A DNA stretch of 64,000 nt from Kaistia dalseonensis. Lineage in GTDB: Bacteria; Pseudomonadota; Alphaproteobacteria; Rhizobiales; Kaistiaceae. Numbering within the stretch: the first letter of the stretch is position 1; every line of letters begins with the position of its first letter. Below are positions 37,957 to 46,142 of this stretch, one piece after another. The notes under the pieces are model-generated. The model was given only the letters and a program-made list of their open reading frames with translations. It made no database searches and was not told where the DNA came from. The translations under genes and the position numbers were made by a program. Where the stretch lies: assembly GCF_030814715.1 (NCBI RefSeq), contig NZ_JAUSVO010000001.1, positions 682,001 through 746,000 of the forward strand, read 5' to 3'.

Positions 37957-38919
37957 ATGCTTCTCCAGGTCTCCGACCTCGCCATACGCTCCCGCTCGGG
38001 CGGCGTCCGTATCCTCGACGGCGTCGATCTGCAACTCGGCGCCGGCGAGGTCCTCGGGCTCGTGGGCGAATCCGGCTGCGGCAAGAGCATGACGTGCTAC
38101 GCCATCGCCGACCTGCTGCCCGCCGGCCTCGTCCGCGCGGGCGGCAGCGTGCGCTTCGACGGCGTCGACATGGGCAGCCTCGACGAGCCGGCCCGGCGTC
38201 GGCTGCGCGGCGGCCGGATCGCCATGATCTTCCAGGATCCGACCAGCCATCTCAATCCCGTCCACCGCGTCGGCACCTATCTGGAAGGCGCGCTGAAGCG
38301 CCATCGTGGGCTCTCCGGTACCGACGCGCGCATGGAGGCGATCCGCCTGCTGGAGCGCGTCGGGATCAGTGATGCCAAGCGGCGCATGAACGCCTATCCG
38401 CATGAATTCTCCGGCGGCATGAACCAGCGCCTGATGATTGCCCATGCGCTGGCCTGCGAGCCGGACCTGCTCATCGCCGACGAGCCGACCACCGCACTCG
38501 ACGTAACGACACAGGCCCAGATCCTCGACCTGATCGAGACGGTGCGCGCGGAGACCGGCATGGCAATCCTGATCGTCTCGCATGATCTCGGTGTGATCGC
38601 CCGCCTCGCCGATCGTGCCGCCGTCATGCATTGCGGCCGCATCGTCGAGACCGCGCCGGTCGAGGCGCTGTTCGACCGACCCGCCCATCCCTATACGAGC
38701 GCACTCATCGGCTGCATGCCGACCGTCGATCCGGATGATTGCGATCCGCCGCGGCCGATTCGCGGGTCCGTGCCGTCGCTCGCCGACCTGCCGGGCGGCT
38801 GCCATTTCCACCCGCGCTGCGATCGCCGGATGCCCGCCTGCGGGCTCGCTCGTCCGCCCCTTGCAGCGCTGGCCGATGGGCAGTCGAGCGCGTGCTTCAA
38901 TCCGGTGCCGACATGGTGA
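37957..38919 (+). CDS. Opp-type ABC transporter ATP-binding protein (D subunit)
   Basis: 320 aa ATPase; Walker A (GESGCGKSMTCYAI), signature (FSGGMNQRLMIAHAL), Walker B ([12 protein letters not shown]) and H-loop (IVSHDLGVI) are intact, and the C-terminal GGCHFHPRCDRRMPACG carries the peptide-transporter cysteines. It starts 26 bases after the binding protein and its stop overlaps the next ATPase by 7 bases. Confidence 0.94.
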   Translation: MLLQVSDLAIRSRSGGVRILDGVDLQLGAGEVLGLVGESGCGKSMTCYAIADLLPAGLVRAGGSVRFDGVDMGSLDEPARRRLRGGRIAMIFQDPTSHLNPVHRVGTYLEGALKRHRGLSGTDARMEAIRLLERVGISDAKRRMNAYPHEFSGGMNQRLMIAHALACEPDLLIADEPTTALDVTTQAQILDLIETVRAETGMAILIVSHDLGVIARLADRAAVMHCGRIVETAPVEALFDRPAHPYTSALIGCMPTVDPDDCDPPRPIRGSVPSLADLPGGCHFHPRCDRRMPACGLARPPLAALADGQSSACFNPVPTW

Positions 38920-39923
38920 GTGCAGTCCCCATTCTCGAGGCGCGCGGCCTCGGCCGCATATTCACCCGGCGCGGCGGCCTCTTCGCGCCCAGATCGGTGC
39001 TGCGCGCCGTCGAAGGCATCGACCTTGAACTGCCCGTTGGCGGACGCCTCGCCATTGTCGGCGAATCCGGCTGCGGCAAGTCCACGCTCGGCCGCCTGCT
39101 GCTCGGTCTCGCCGCGCCTTCCGCCGGAACCATCCTCTTCGAGAGCATGGAACATGGCCATCGCTCGCCTGCCGACTGGAAGCGCTTTCGTCGCGAGAGC
39201 GCGCTGGTGCAGCAGAACCCGCTTGCCGCCCTCGACCCGCAGATGACGATCGGCGCGCAGGTGGCCGAGCCGCTGACCGTCCATGGCCGGGCGCGTGGCG
39301 CCGCCGCGCGGGAGATGGCGGAGCGCGGCCTCGTCGAGGTCGGCCTCGGGCCGGAGATGATGGCCCGCTTCCCGCACCAGCTGTCCGGCGGCCAACGCCA
39401 GCGCGTCGTGATTGCCCGCGCGCTCGTCATGTCGCCGAAGCTCGTCGTCTTCGACGAAGCCGTCTCGGCGCTCGACGTTTCGGTGCAGGCGCAGGTCGTG
39501 GGGCTGATCAACGCGCAGCAACACCGGCTCGGGCTCAGCTATCTCTTCATCTCGCATGATCTCCGGATCGTGCGGCATGTCGCCGATCGCATCGCCGTCA
39601 TGTATCTCGGCCGCATTGTCGAAACCGGCCCGATCGACGCGATCTATCGTGCGCCCACGCATCCCTACACGCAGGCGCTTCTCGCCGCGGTGCCCCGTCT
39701 CGATCCCCGCGCGCGCCGTCCGGCGGTCACCATTCGCGGCGAGGCGACCGCCTCGGCTGCCGACGGACCGGGCTGCGCGTTCCGGACGCGCTGCGCCATG
39801 GCGATCGCGCGCTGCGCCAGCGAGCGGCCGGAGCTTCTCGCGCTCGGCGACCGCGCGACCGCCTGCCATCGCGCGGGGGAAGTGTCCGAGCCGCAGCGCG
39901 AACGGATGGAGCTGGTCTCGTGA
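38913..39923 (+). CDS. Opp-type ABC transporter ATP-binding protein (F subunit)
   Basis: 336 aa ATPase, second of the pair. Walker A (GESGCGKSTLGRLLL), signature (LSGGQRQRVVIARAL), Walker B (LVVFDEAVSALDVS, Ala replacing the usual Pro after Glu) and the C-terminal GCAFRTRCAMAIARC are visible. The start at 38913 is inside the previous gene's end; the longer open frame is a shadow. Its stop codon shares bases with the GTG of the next permease. Confidence 0.93.
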   Translation: MVSAVPILEARGLGRIFTRRGGLFAPRSVLRAVEGIDLELPVGGRLAIVGESGCGKSTLGRLLLGLAAPSAGTILFESMEHGHRSPADWKRFRRESALVQQNPLAALDPQMTIGAQVAEPLTVHGRARGAAAREMAERGLVEVGLGPEMMARFPHQLSGGQRQRVVIARALVMSPKLVVFDEAVSALDVSVQAQVVGLINAQQHRLGLSYLFISHDLRIVRHVADRIAVMYLGRIVETGPIDAIYRAPTHPYTQALLAAVPRLDPRARRPAVTIRGEATASAADGPGCAFRTRCAMAIARCASERPELLALGDRATACHRAGEVSEPQRERMELVS

Positions 39924-40852
39924 GCCGCTTTCTCGCCAACCGCCTGCTGCGCGCGCTGATCACGCTGTTCCTGACCGTGACCTTCGTCTTTATCGTGCTG
40001 CGCTTCAGCGGCGATCCGGCGGAGCAAATGCTGTCGCCCGACGCCACCCCGGAGGCGATGCAGGCCTTCCGCGAGCGCTGGGGCCTCGATCGGTCGATCC
40101 TCGAACAATATCTCTTCTATGTCCGCAACATCGCCTCGGGCGAGTTCGGCTTTTCCTATGCCAATGGCCGCCCGGTGATCGATGTCGTTACCGAGCGCAT
40201 ACCGAAGACGCTGATCCTGACGGGCGCCGGCCTCGTGACGCTGATCCTGATCGGCGTTCCCGCCGGCATCGCCGCGGCGCTCCGCCGCAACACCGCCGCC
40301 GACCGGATCACCATGAGCCTCGCCGTCGGGGGCTACAGCATACCGAGCTTCCTGCTCGGCCTCGCGCTCATCTATGTCTTCGCCGTCGAATTGCGCTGGC
40401 TGCCGAGCTCCGGCAGCGGCGACTGGCGCCACGCCGTGCTGCCGATCGCGACCTACGGTCTGGCCGGGGCGGCCGGTATCGCCCGCTTCACGCGCTCAGC
40501 GATGATCGAGGTGCTCGACCAGCCCTATATCCGCGCCGCCAAGGCGGCGGGAATCGCGCCCATCGAGATCGTGTTCCGCCATGCGCTGCCCAATGCGTCA
40601 ATCCCGATCGTCACCATGCTCGGCTTCAATGTCGCGGGGCTGCTCGGCGGCGCCGTCCTCGTCGAGACCGTGTTCGCCTGGCCCGGTCTCGGCAGCGGCT
40701 TTGTGCGCGCCGTAAGCCAGGGCGATCTCGCGGTGGTCCAGTTCATGGTGCTGATCTTCACCGCCTTCATGGTCTCGGTGAATTTCACCGTCGACGTCCT
40801 CTACGCCGTCCTCAATCCTCGCATCCGGCTGTCCGACCATGGCGCTCACTAG
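39920..40852 (+). CDS. Opp-type ABC transporter permease (B subunit)
   Basis: 310 aa inner-membrane permease, about six helices. The GTG start at 39920 overlaps the preceding TGA and is followed by SRFLANRLLRALITLFLTVT. EAA loop: DQPYIRAAKAAGIAPIEIVFRHALPN; then VETVFAWPGLGSGFV, the family's C-terminal signature. Overlaps the next gene by 14 bases. Confidence 0.93.
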   Translation: MSRFLANRLLRALITLFLTVTFVFIVLRFSGDPAEQMLSPDATPEAMQAFRERWGLDRSILEQYLFYVRNIASGEFGFSYANGRPVIDVVTERIPKTLILTGAGLVTLILIGVPAGIAAALRRNTAADRITMSLAVGGYSIPSFLLGLALIYVFAVELRWLPSSGSGDWRHAVLPIATYGLAGAAGIARFTRSAMIEVLDQPYIRAAKAAGIAPIEIVFRHALPNASIPIVTMLGFNVAGLLGGAVLVETVFAWPGLGSGFVRAVSQGDLAVVQFMVLIFTAFMVSVNFTVDVLYAVLNPRIRLSDHGAH

Positions 40853-41708
40853 TCTTCCGGGGGCGCTTCGCCTCAGCACGTCGGGGATGCGCTCGCCGCT
40901 CTCGATCCGACTCGCCATGCTCTGGCTCGTCGCCGTGCTCGCGATCGGCATCTTCGCGCCGCTCCTGGCGCCGCACGATTATCTGCACCAGTCGCCGCTC
41001 GAGCGCTTCCTGCAGCCCTGGTTCCTGGGCGGCACGCCGACCCATCTGTTCGGCACCGACTATCTCGGACGCGATGTGCTGAGCAACCTGCTGATGGCGA
41101 CGCGGACATCGCTCGTCGTGGCGATCCTCGGCTCGCTGATCTGCGCGCTGCTCGGTACGGCACTCGGTTTCACGGCGGCGCATTTCGGCGGCACGGTCGA
41201 CAATCTGATCATGGGCTTCTCGGACGCGATGGCGTCGGTGCCGTTCATCATCTTCGCGCTCGCCGTGCTCGCTTTTTTCGGCTCCGATCCGCTGATCTTC
41301 ATCGGGCTCGTCGGTGTCGCGTCATGGGAGCGCTATGCGCGGCTGACGCGCGGGCTCGTACTCGATGCCGCGACCAACGGCTATGCCGAGGCCGTGCGGA
41401 TCACCGGCGCGGCGCCTTTGCGGATCTATCTGCGGCACATCCTGCCCAACATCATCGGCCCGCTCGTCGTGCAACTCACGATCAACTTCCCCGAGATCAT
41501 CCTGCTCGAAAGCGGTCTGTCCTTCCTTGGTCTCGGCATCCAGCCGCCCTTGACCAGCCTTGGTCTGATGGTCGCGGAAGGGCGGGACTATGTCGCCATC
41601 GCCTGGTGGCTCTGCGCGCTGCCGGGCATCGTCATCCTGCTCACGACACTCGCCGTCAGCCTTGCCGGCGACCATCTGCGCGACCGTTTCGACGCGCGCC
41701 TGCGCTAA
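40839..41708 (+). CDS. Opp-type ABC transporter permease (C subunit)
   Basis: 289 aa inner-membrane permease with about six helices. THLFGTDYLGRDVLSNLLM is the OppC/DppC periplasmic signature and NGYAEAVRITGAAPLRIYLR with HILPN is the EAA loop. Followed 24 bases later by the phosphodiesterase gene, so translationally part of one operon. Confidence 0.93.
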   Translation: MALTSLPGALRLSTSGMRSPLSIRLAMLWLVAVLAIGIFAPLLAPHDYLHQSPLERFLQPWFLGGTPTHLFGTDYLGRDVLSNLLMATRTSLVVAILGSLICALLGTALGFTAAHFGGTVDNLIMGFSDAMASVPFIIFALAVLAFFGSDPLIFIGLVGVASWERYARLTRGLVLDAATNGYAEAVRITGAAPLRIYLRHILPNIIGPLVVQLTINFPEIILLESGLSFLGLGIQPPLTSLGLMVAEGRDYVAIAWWLCALPGIVILLTTLAVSLAGDHLRDRFDARLR

Positions 41709-41732
41709 TTCCCCCAACGACCTGGAGAAACC

Positions 41733-42545
41733 ATGTCCCTGCTGCGATCCGAAACCGGCAAGATTCATATTTGTGGCCATCGCGGCCACAGCGTCGGCGC
41801 GCCCGAAAACACGCTTGCCGCCTTCCGGATGGCGAAGAGCCTGGGCGGCACGTTTTGCGAAACCGATCTGGCGCTGACGCAGGACGGCGAACTCGTGCTG
41901 ATCCATGACCAGACCGTCGACCGCACTACCGACGGCAAGGGGCTCGTGGCCGGCATGACGCTCGCAGAACTCGCGAGCCTGGATGCGGGCGGCTGGTTCG
42001 GCGCGGAATTCGCCGGCGAGCCGATCCCGACGCTGCGCGACGCATTGGCGCTCGCCCGTGACATCGGGCTGATGCTCCAGGTCGAGCTCAAGATCTATGG
42101 CCGCGACGATGCGCTCCTTCCTCCGCTCGCCGCGCTCCTTGACGAGATGGACGCGCATGAGCTGGTTCAGTTCTCCTCCTTCGACTTCCGGCAATTGCGC
42201 GAGGCGAAACGCCAGATCCCGAAGGTGCGCACCGTCGGCATCACCCATTCGCGCCTGATCGACCCGGTGGCGACGGCGCGGGCGACCAATCTCGACGCGA
42301 TCAACATCGAGATCCAGCATTTCCCGAGCGGCGAGGCGCTGGAACTGCACGAGGCCGGCATCGCCGCCTTCCTCTACGTGCCGCGCCCCGAGAAGATCGC
42401 GCGCGATGCGGCCTACGGCCTCGACATTGAGGGTGCGCTGCTCGGCTGGGTCGAGGACGGCCGGATCGACCAGCTCTGCGGCGACGATGTCGGCTGGCTG
42501 ACGCGTTTCGTCAGTGGCGAGCCTTGGTCGATGCAGGCCGAATGA
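41733..42545 (+). CDS. Glycerophosphodiester phosphodiesterase family protein
   Basis: 270 aa metal-dependent phosphodiesterase with a TIM-barrel GDPD domain. The catalytic signature is complete: H16-R17 (GHRGHSVGAPENT), E43 and D45 (CETDLALTQDGELVLIHD) and H58. It lacks a signal peptide, so it acts on imported substrate in the cytoplasm. As the last gene of an Opp-type importer operon, the arrangement mirrors the Ti-plasmid acc operon, where AccF, a GDPD-like enzyme, hydrolyses imported agrocinopine. The substrate may be a sugar or glycerol phosphodiester (inference). Converges with the LysR gene 25 bases on. Confidence 0.92.
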   Translation: MSLLRSETGKIHICGHRGHSVGAPENTLAAFRMAKSLGGTFCETDLALTQDGELVLIHDQTVDRTTDGKGLVAGMTLAELASLDAGGWFGAEFAGEPIPTLRDALALARDIGLMLQVELKIYGRDDALLPPLAALLDEMDAHELVQFSSFDFRQLREAKRQIPKVRTVGITHSRLIDPVATARATNLDAINIEIQHFPSGEALELHEAGIAAFLYVPRPEKIARDAAYGLDIEGALLGWVEDGRIDQLCGDDVGWLTRFVSGEPWSMQAE

Positions 42546-42570
42546 GGGCAGGCCGGATCCGGTCGGGCGA

Positions 42571-43521
42571 TCAGCGTCCCCAGACGACGGCGTTTTCGTG
42601 GCGCTTGATGATGTGCTTCAGGTTCTCGAACGCCGTCGTGACATGGCCGGCGAATCGCTCGGCGGCGGGCGAACGATGCCCGCCGACCCGCCGCAGGATG
42701 CCGAGTGAGCGGTTGGGCTGCGGGATCTCATAGGGGAGGACCATCACGCGGTTCTCCTTTCTCTGCGCGAACACGACGGAGAAGGGCAGCACGGCGAGCG
42801 CGTCCGTCTCGGCGAGAAAATTGATGACGCTCATCAGCGAGCCACCGGAATAGCGAACGTTGAGGTCCGACATGCCGATGCTCATCAGGATCATCTGCAG
42901 GTCCGACATCAGCGGCGAGCCGGGCAGGGGGGCCACCCAGGGAAAGCTGGTCAGGTCGTGCGCCCGGAGGCGCCGATTGCGCAGCAGCGGATGGTCCGGA
43001 CGGCAGGCCACGATGTTGCGGCCAGGCAGGATCTCGGTGAATTCGAAGCCGGGTCCGAGGTCGAGGACGCCGATCGGCACGATGCCGAGGTCGATCTGGT
43101 TGCCCTCCAGCGCCGCGACCATTTCGGGCAGGTTCAGATAGCTCTGCTGGACGGTGACCTCAGGCTCCAGGTTCTGGAATTCGCCAATCATCCGGCTGAT
43201 CATCGCATCCATGAAAAACGGCACGCCGCCGACGCGCACGACGCCCTTGGTGCCCTTCATGAAGCCTTGCACGGCATCGGACGCCTTGCGCGAGGCGGTG
43301 ATGATCGTCCGGCCCTGCGCGGCAAGCTGAGCGCCGAGCGGCGTCGCCTGCAAGGGGCGGCGGCCTTTCAGAAACAGCGGTTCGCCGACCCGCGCTTCCA
43401 GCATGGCGAGCGAACGGCTGACCGCCGGCTGGGTCAGGCCCAGCATGGCGGCGCCCTCCGATACGCCGCCCGCATCCAGCACGGCGGCAAGCTGCATCAA
43501 ATGGCGTTCATTCAGCTTCAT
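42571..43521 (-). CDS. LysR-family regulator of the aromatic-degradation operon
   Basis: 316 aa LysR regulator: helix-turn-helix region HLMQLAAVLDAGGVSEGAAM, GLTQPAVSRSLAMLEARVG, and effector domain motifs VRVGGVPFFMDAMISRMI and LAETDALAVLPFSVVFA. It is divergent from the intradiol dioxygenase at 43615 with a 93-base gap, the standard layout for activators of catechol or hydroxyquinol pathways. Ligand is unknown; a pathway intermediate or hydroxyquinol-type compound is expected. Confidence 0.93.
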   Translation of the reverse strand: MKLNERHLMQLAAVLDAGGVSEGAAMLGLTQPAVSRSLAMLEARVGEPLFLKGRRPLQATPLGAQLAAQGRTIITASRKASDAVQGFMKGTKGVVRVGGVPFFMDAMISRMIGEFQNLEPEVTVQQSYLNLPEMVAALEGNQIDLGIVPIGVLDLGPGFEFTEILPGRNIVACRPDHPLLRNRRLRAHDLTSFPWVAPLPGSPLMSDLQMILMSIGMSDLNVRYSGGSLMSVINFLAETDALAVLPFSVVFAQRKENRVMVLPYEIPQPNRSLGILRRVGGHRSPAAERFAGHVTTAFENLKHIIKRHENAVVWGR

Positions 43522-43614
43522 AGCAAAGTGCTATACAAGCCTGCTCACAACTCATCAAGCATCGCCTCGGACCGTGCTATCCCGTTGAGCAAGGGGAAGG
43601 GAGGCCCCGGCGGA

Positions 43615-44523
43615 ATGCACGGCCAGCACGACGGCCCGCAGAGGGATGAAATCCCCGGGGCGATCTCGACGCAGGCGGAGGAGTTCTCGCGTCGTTTGAC
43701 GGCAGCAGGCCAGTCCCGCCTCGCAGCGGCGGCGCAGGCGGCCGTGGATGGATTACACGCGCTGATCGCGGAGCTGCGGCCCTCGGGCGAGGAGTTCCGC
43801 CTGGCGATCGATTTCCTGACAGAGGTCGGTCACTACGCCGACGCCCGGCGGCAGGAATGGGTGCTGTTCGCCGATGTCCTCGGCGTGTCCTCGCTGATCG
43901 AGGACCAGAACAGCCCGCGGCCTGCCGGTGCGACCCCCAACACGCTGGCCGGTCCGTTCTACCGGTCCGACGTGCCGGAAATGCCGCTCGGCGCCAATAT
44001 CTCGCGCGACCACAAGGGCGAGCCTCTCGATGTCGAGGGCCGAATCGTCGGCCTTGATGGCGCCGGGATCGGCGGCGCGCTCGTCGAGGTCTGGCAGGCC
44101 AATGCCGAGGGTCTCTACGAGAACCAGGAGCCGGACAGGCAGCCCGAGTTCAATCTGCGTGGCCGATTCCATGCCGATCCGCAGGGGCGGTTTCGCTTCG
44201 TCACGGTGAAGCCGAAGGGCTACGCGCTGCCATCGGACGGGCCTGTCGGCCAGCTGATGTCGGCGCTCGGTCTCGGCCTCGAACGACCCGCCCACATTCA
44301 TTTCCGTGTCTCGGCCGACGGTTTCGAGACGCTGACGACCCACATTTTCGACCGATCCGACCCTGCGATCGGCCGGGACGCCATTTTCGGGGTCAAGCCC
44401 GAACTCATGGCCGAGTTTCGTGCGCTTCCTCCCGGTGGAGGAAAACGGAAGCACGCCCTCGACCTCAATCTCGTGCTCTGCCCACAGCGGCAGGGCGAAA
44501 GCGGAACCTCTGGGAGGAGATGA
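43615..44523 (+). CDS. Intradiol ring-cleavage dioxygenase, hydroxyquinol 1,2-dioxygenase-like (copy 1)
   Basis: 302 aa non-heme Fe3+ dioxygenase that cleaves hydroxyquinol (or catechol) between the two hydroxylated carbons to maleylacetate or a muconate. The four iron ligands are in place: Y168 (ANAEGLYENQ), Y203 (KGYALPSDGPVG), H227 and H229 (RPAHIHFRV). The N-terminal helical linker domain (residues about 15-110) is that of dimeric catechol/hydroxyquinol enzymes. The ATG at 43615 sits behind CGGA; the open frame extends much further but through a non-coding promoter region. First gene of the large plus-strand operon. It is diverged from the copy at 53664. Confidence 0.93.
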   Translation: MHGQHDGPQRDEIPGAISTQAEEFSRRLTAAGQSRLAAAAQAAVDGLHALIAELRPSGEEFRLAIDFLTEVGHYADARRQEWVLFADVLGVSSLIEDQNSPRPAGATPNTLAGPFYRSDVPEMPLGANISRDHKGEPLDVEGRIVGLDGAGIGGALVEVWQANAEGLYENQEPDRQPEFNLRGRFHADPQGRFRFVTVKPKGYALPSDGPVGQLMSALGLGLERPAHIHFRVSADGFETLTTHIFDRSDPAIGRDAIFGVKPELMAEFRALPPGGGKRKHALDLNLVLCPQRQGESGTSGRR

Positions 44524-44526
44524 CCG

Positions 44527-45486
44527 ATGGCCCGTATAAGCGGCTACCACCATTTGACGATGTCGACCGACAGCGCGCAGGACGACTATGACTTCTATAC
44601 CAAGACGCTCGGCCTGCATTCGGTGAAGCGCACCGTCCTGTTCGACGGCGTGATCCCTGTCTATCACCTCTATTACGGCTCGCCGAACGGCGATGCTTCG
44701 ACGATCATCACCACGTTTCCGTTCCGCAAGCCCGGTGTCTATGGCCGTCGCGGTACGAACCAATCACGCACCATCATGCAGGCCATCCCCAAGGGAGCGG
44801 CCGATTTCTGGGTCGACCGGCTGAACGAGCGCGGCATCGAGGCGACGAAGATCACGCGTTTCGGCGCCGATCGCGCTCTCTTCGCGCATCCGTGCGGCAT
44901 TGTGCATGAGCTGGTGGAGAGCGACAGCGATCCGCGCGAGCCCATCACCAACGCGGCACAGGGCATCGGCAAGGATCATGGCATCAAGGGCATTTATGGC
45001 AGCGTCGTCGCCGTCATGGACCGCACCGCCATGGACGACTTCCTGACCATCGCGCTGCCGCTGGAGAAGGAAGCCGACACGCATGAAGGCCTCGTTTATC
45101 GCGTGCCCGACGCTGGTGGCGTCAATCAGCGCGTCGAGGTGATCGTCGACCGCGATAGCCCTCAGGGCACATGGACGCTGGCCGGCGGCACGATCCACCA
45201 TCTCGCGCTCAATACGGGCGACGAAGAAAACCAGATGGCGCTGCGTGCCCATATCGAAGGTCTCGGCTTCACCGACATCTCCGAGCAGAAGGACCGCAAC
45301 TACTTCAAGTCCTGCTATGTCCGTTCGCCCGGTGGCGCACTGTTCGAGCTCGCCTGGACCACGCCGGAAGGCTGGGCCAAGGACGAGCCTCCGGGCGCGA
45401 TTGGCAAGACGCTCGTGTTCCCGCCCTGGTTCAAGGATCGCGAGGCGGAACTCCGCGCCGGCCTCGAGGAGGCGGAATTCGCATGA
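44527..45486 (+). CDS. VOC-superfamily ring-cleaving dioxygenase (MhqO-like)
   Basis: 319 aa two-domain vicinal oxygen chelate protein. N-terminal module starts ISGYHHLTMSTDSAQDDYDFY, and the C-terminal one has GGTIHHLALNT and GALFELAWT, which supply the His/Glu metal ligands. The family includes extradiol dioxygenases for (substituted) hydroquinones such as MhqO and LinE. It starts 3 bases after the dioxygenase stop. A hydroquinone- or hydroxyquinol-cleaving side path is plausible, together with the esterase that follows (MhqD-like), as in Bacillus mhqNOD; exact substrate unknown. Confidence 0.88.
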   Translation: MARISGYHHLTMSTDSAQDDYDFYTKTLGLHSVKRTVLFDGVIPVYHLYYGSPNGDASTIITTFPFRKPGVYGRRGTNQSRTIMQAIPKGAADFWVDRLNERGIEATKITRFGADRALFAHPCGIVHELVESDSDPREPITNAAQGIGKDHGIKGIYGSVVAVMDRTAMDDFLTIALPLEKEADTHEGLVYRVPDAGGVNQRVEVIVDRDSPQGTWTLAGGTIHHLALNTGDEENQMALRAHIEGLGFTDISEQKDRNYFKSCYVRSPGGALFELAWTTPEGWAKDEPPGAIGKTLVFPPWFKDREAELRAGLEEAEFA

Positions 45487-46142
45487 ATTCCGGCAGCGGT
45501 CCGCTTCGGCTTGGGTCGAGGGGTTCGGAGGCGAAGGCGATCTGCGTCTTCGTCCACGGCCGCGGCCAATCGCCGGAAGAGATGCAGTCCCATGTGCTGG
45601 CGCGGCTTTCCGCGCCATCCGTGGCCTTCGTCTTGCCGCGCGCACCGCTGGGTGCGTGGTGGGATGCGCGCGCCGTCGAGCCGCTAACGCCGGTCGCCCG
45701 TGCGCAGCTTTCCGCCGCGCTCGATCATCTGGCGGCGGCGCTCGCCGCCGCGCGGGGAGAACTGCCCGGCCGGCCGCTGCTTCTGGCCGGCTTCTCGCAA
45801 GGGGCGTGTCTCGCTATCGAATATCTCTGCGCCGGATTGCCGCCGCCGGACGCGCTGGCGGCCTTTACCGGCTGCCGCGTCGGTGTCGCGACCGATGCGC
45901 GGTCCGAGGCCGCACCAGCCGGAACCACCGTCTATCTCTCCGGCGGTGATGCCGACCCCTGGATTCCCGTCTCGGCCTTTGCCGATGCGGCCCAGTCGCT
46001 CGGCGGCAGTGGCGTGCGCCTCCGGGCCGATCTGTTTCCCGGCCGCGGCCACGAGGTCAGTGACAGCGAGATCGCCATGCTGGACGGGATGCTTGCCGAC
46101 CTTGCGGCCGGCCGGAATCCGCGGATGGAGGCGGCACGATGA
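45483..46142 (+). CDS. Carboxylesterase/phospholipase family hydrolase (MhqD-like)
   Basis: 219 aa alpha/beta hydrolase. Catalytic triad: S105 in GFSQG, D158 in GGDADPW and H190 in GRGHEV; oxyanion region near FVHGRGQ. Length and motifs match the phospholipase/carboxylesterase family (EstB, MhqD). Its ATG overlaps the previous TGA (ATGA) and its own TGA overlaps the next gene's ATG, so it is tightly coupled between the VOC dioxygenase and maleylacetate reductase. It probably hydrolyses an ester or ring-fission product; the precise reaction is inferred. Confidence 0.88.
   Translation: MNSGSGPLRLGSRGSEAKAICVFVHGRGQSPEEMQSHVLARLSAPSVAFVLPRAPLGAWWDARAVEPLTPVARAQLSAALDHLAAALAAARGELPGRPLLLAGFSQGACLAIEYLCAGLPPPDALAAFTGCRVGVATDARSEAAPAGTTVYLSGGDADPWIPVSAFADAAQSLGGSGVRLRADLFPGRGHEVSDSEIAMLDGMLADLAAGRNPRMEAAR

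Noticed and set aside
42958-44523. 521-codon frame for the first intradiol dioxygenase
   Set aside because: The first 219 codons are antisense to the divergent LysR gene or lie in its promoter region; the catalytic protein starts at 43615.
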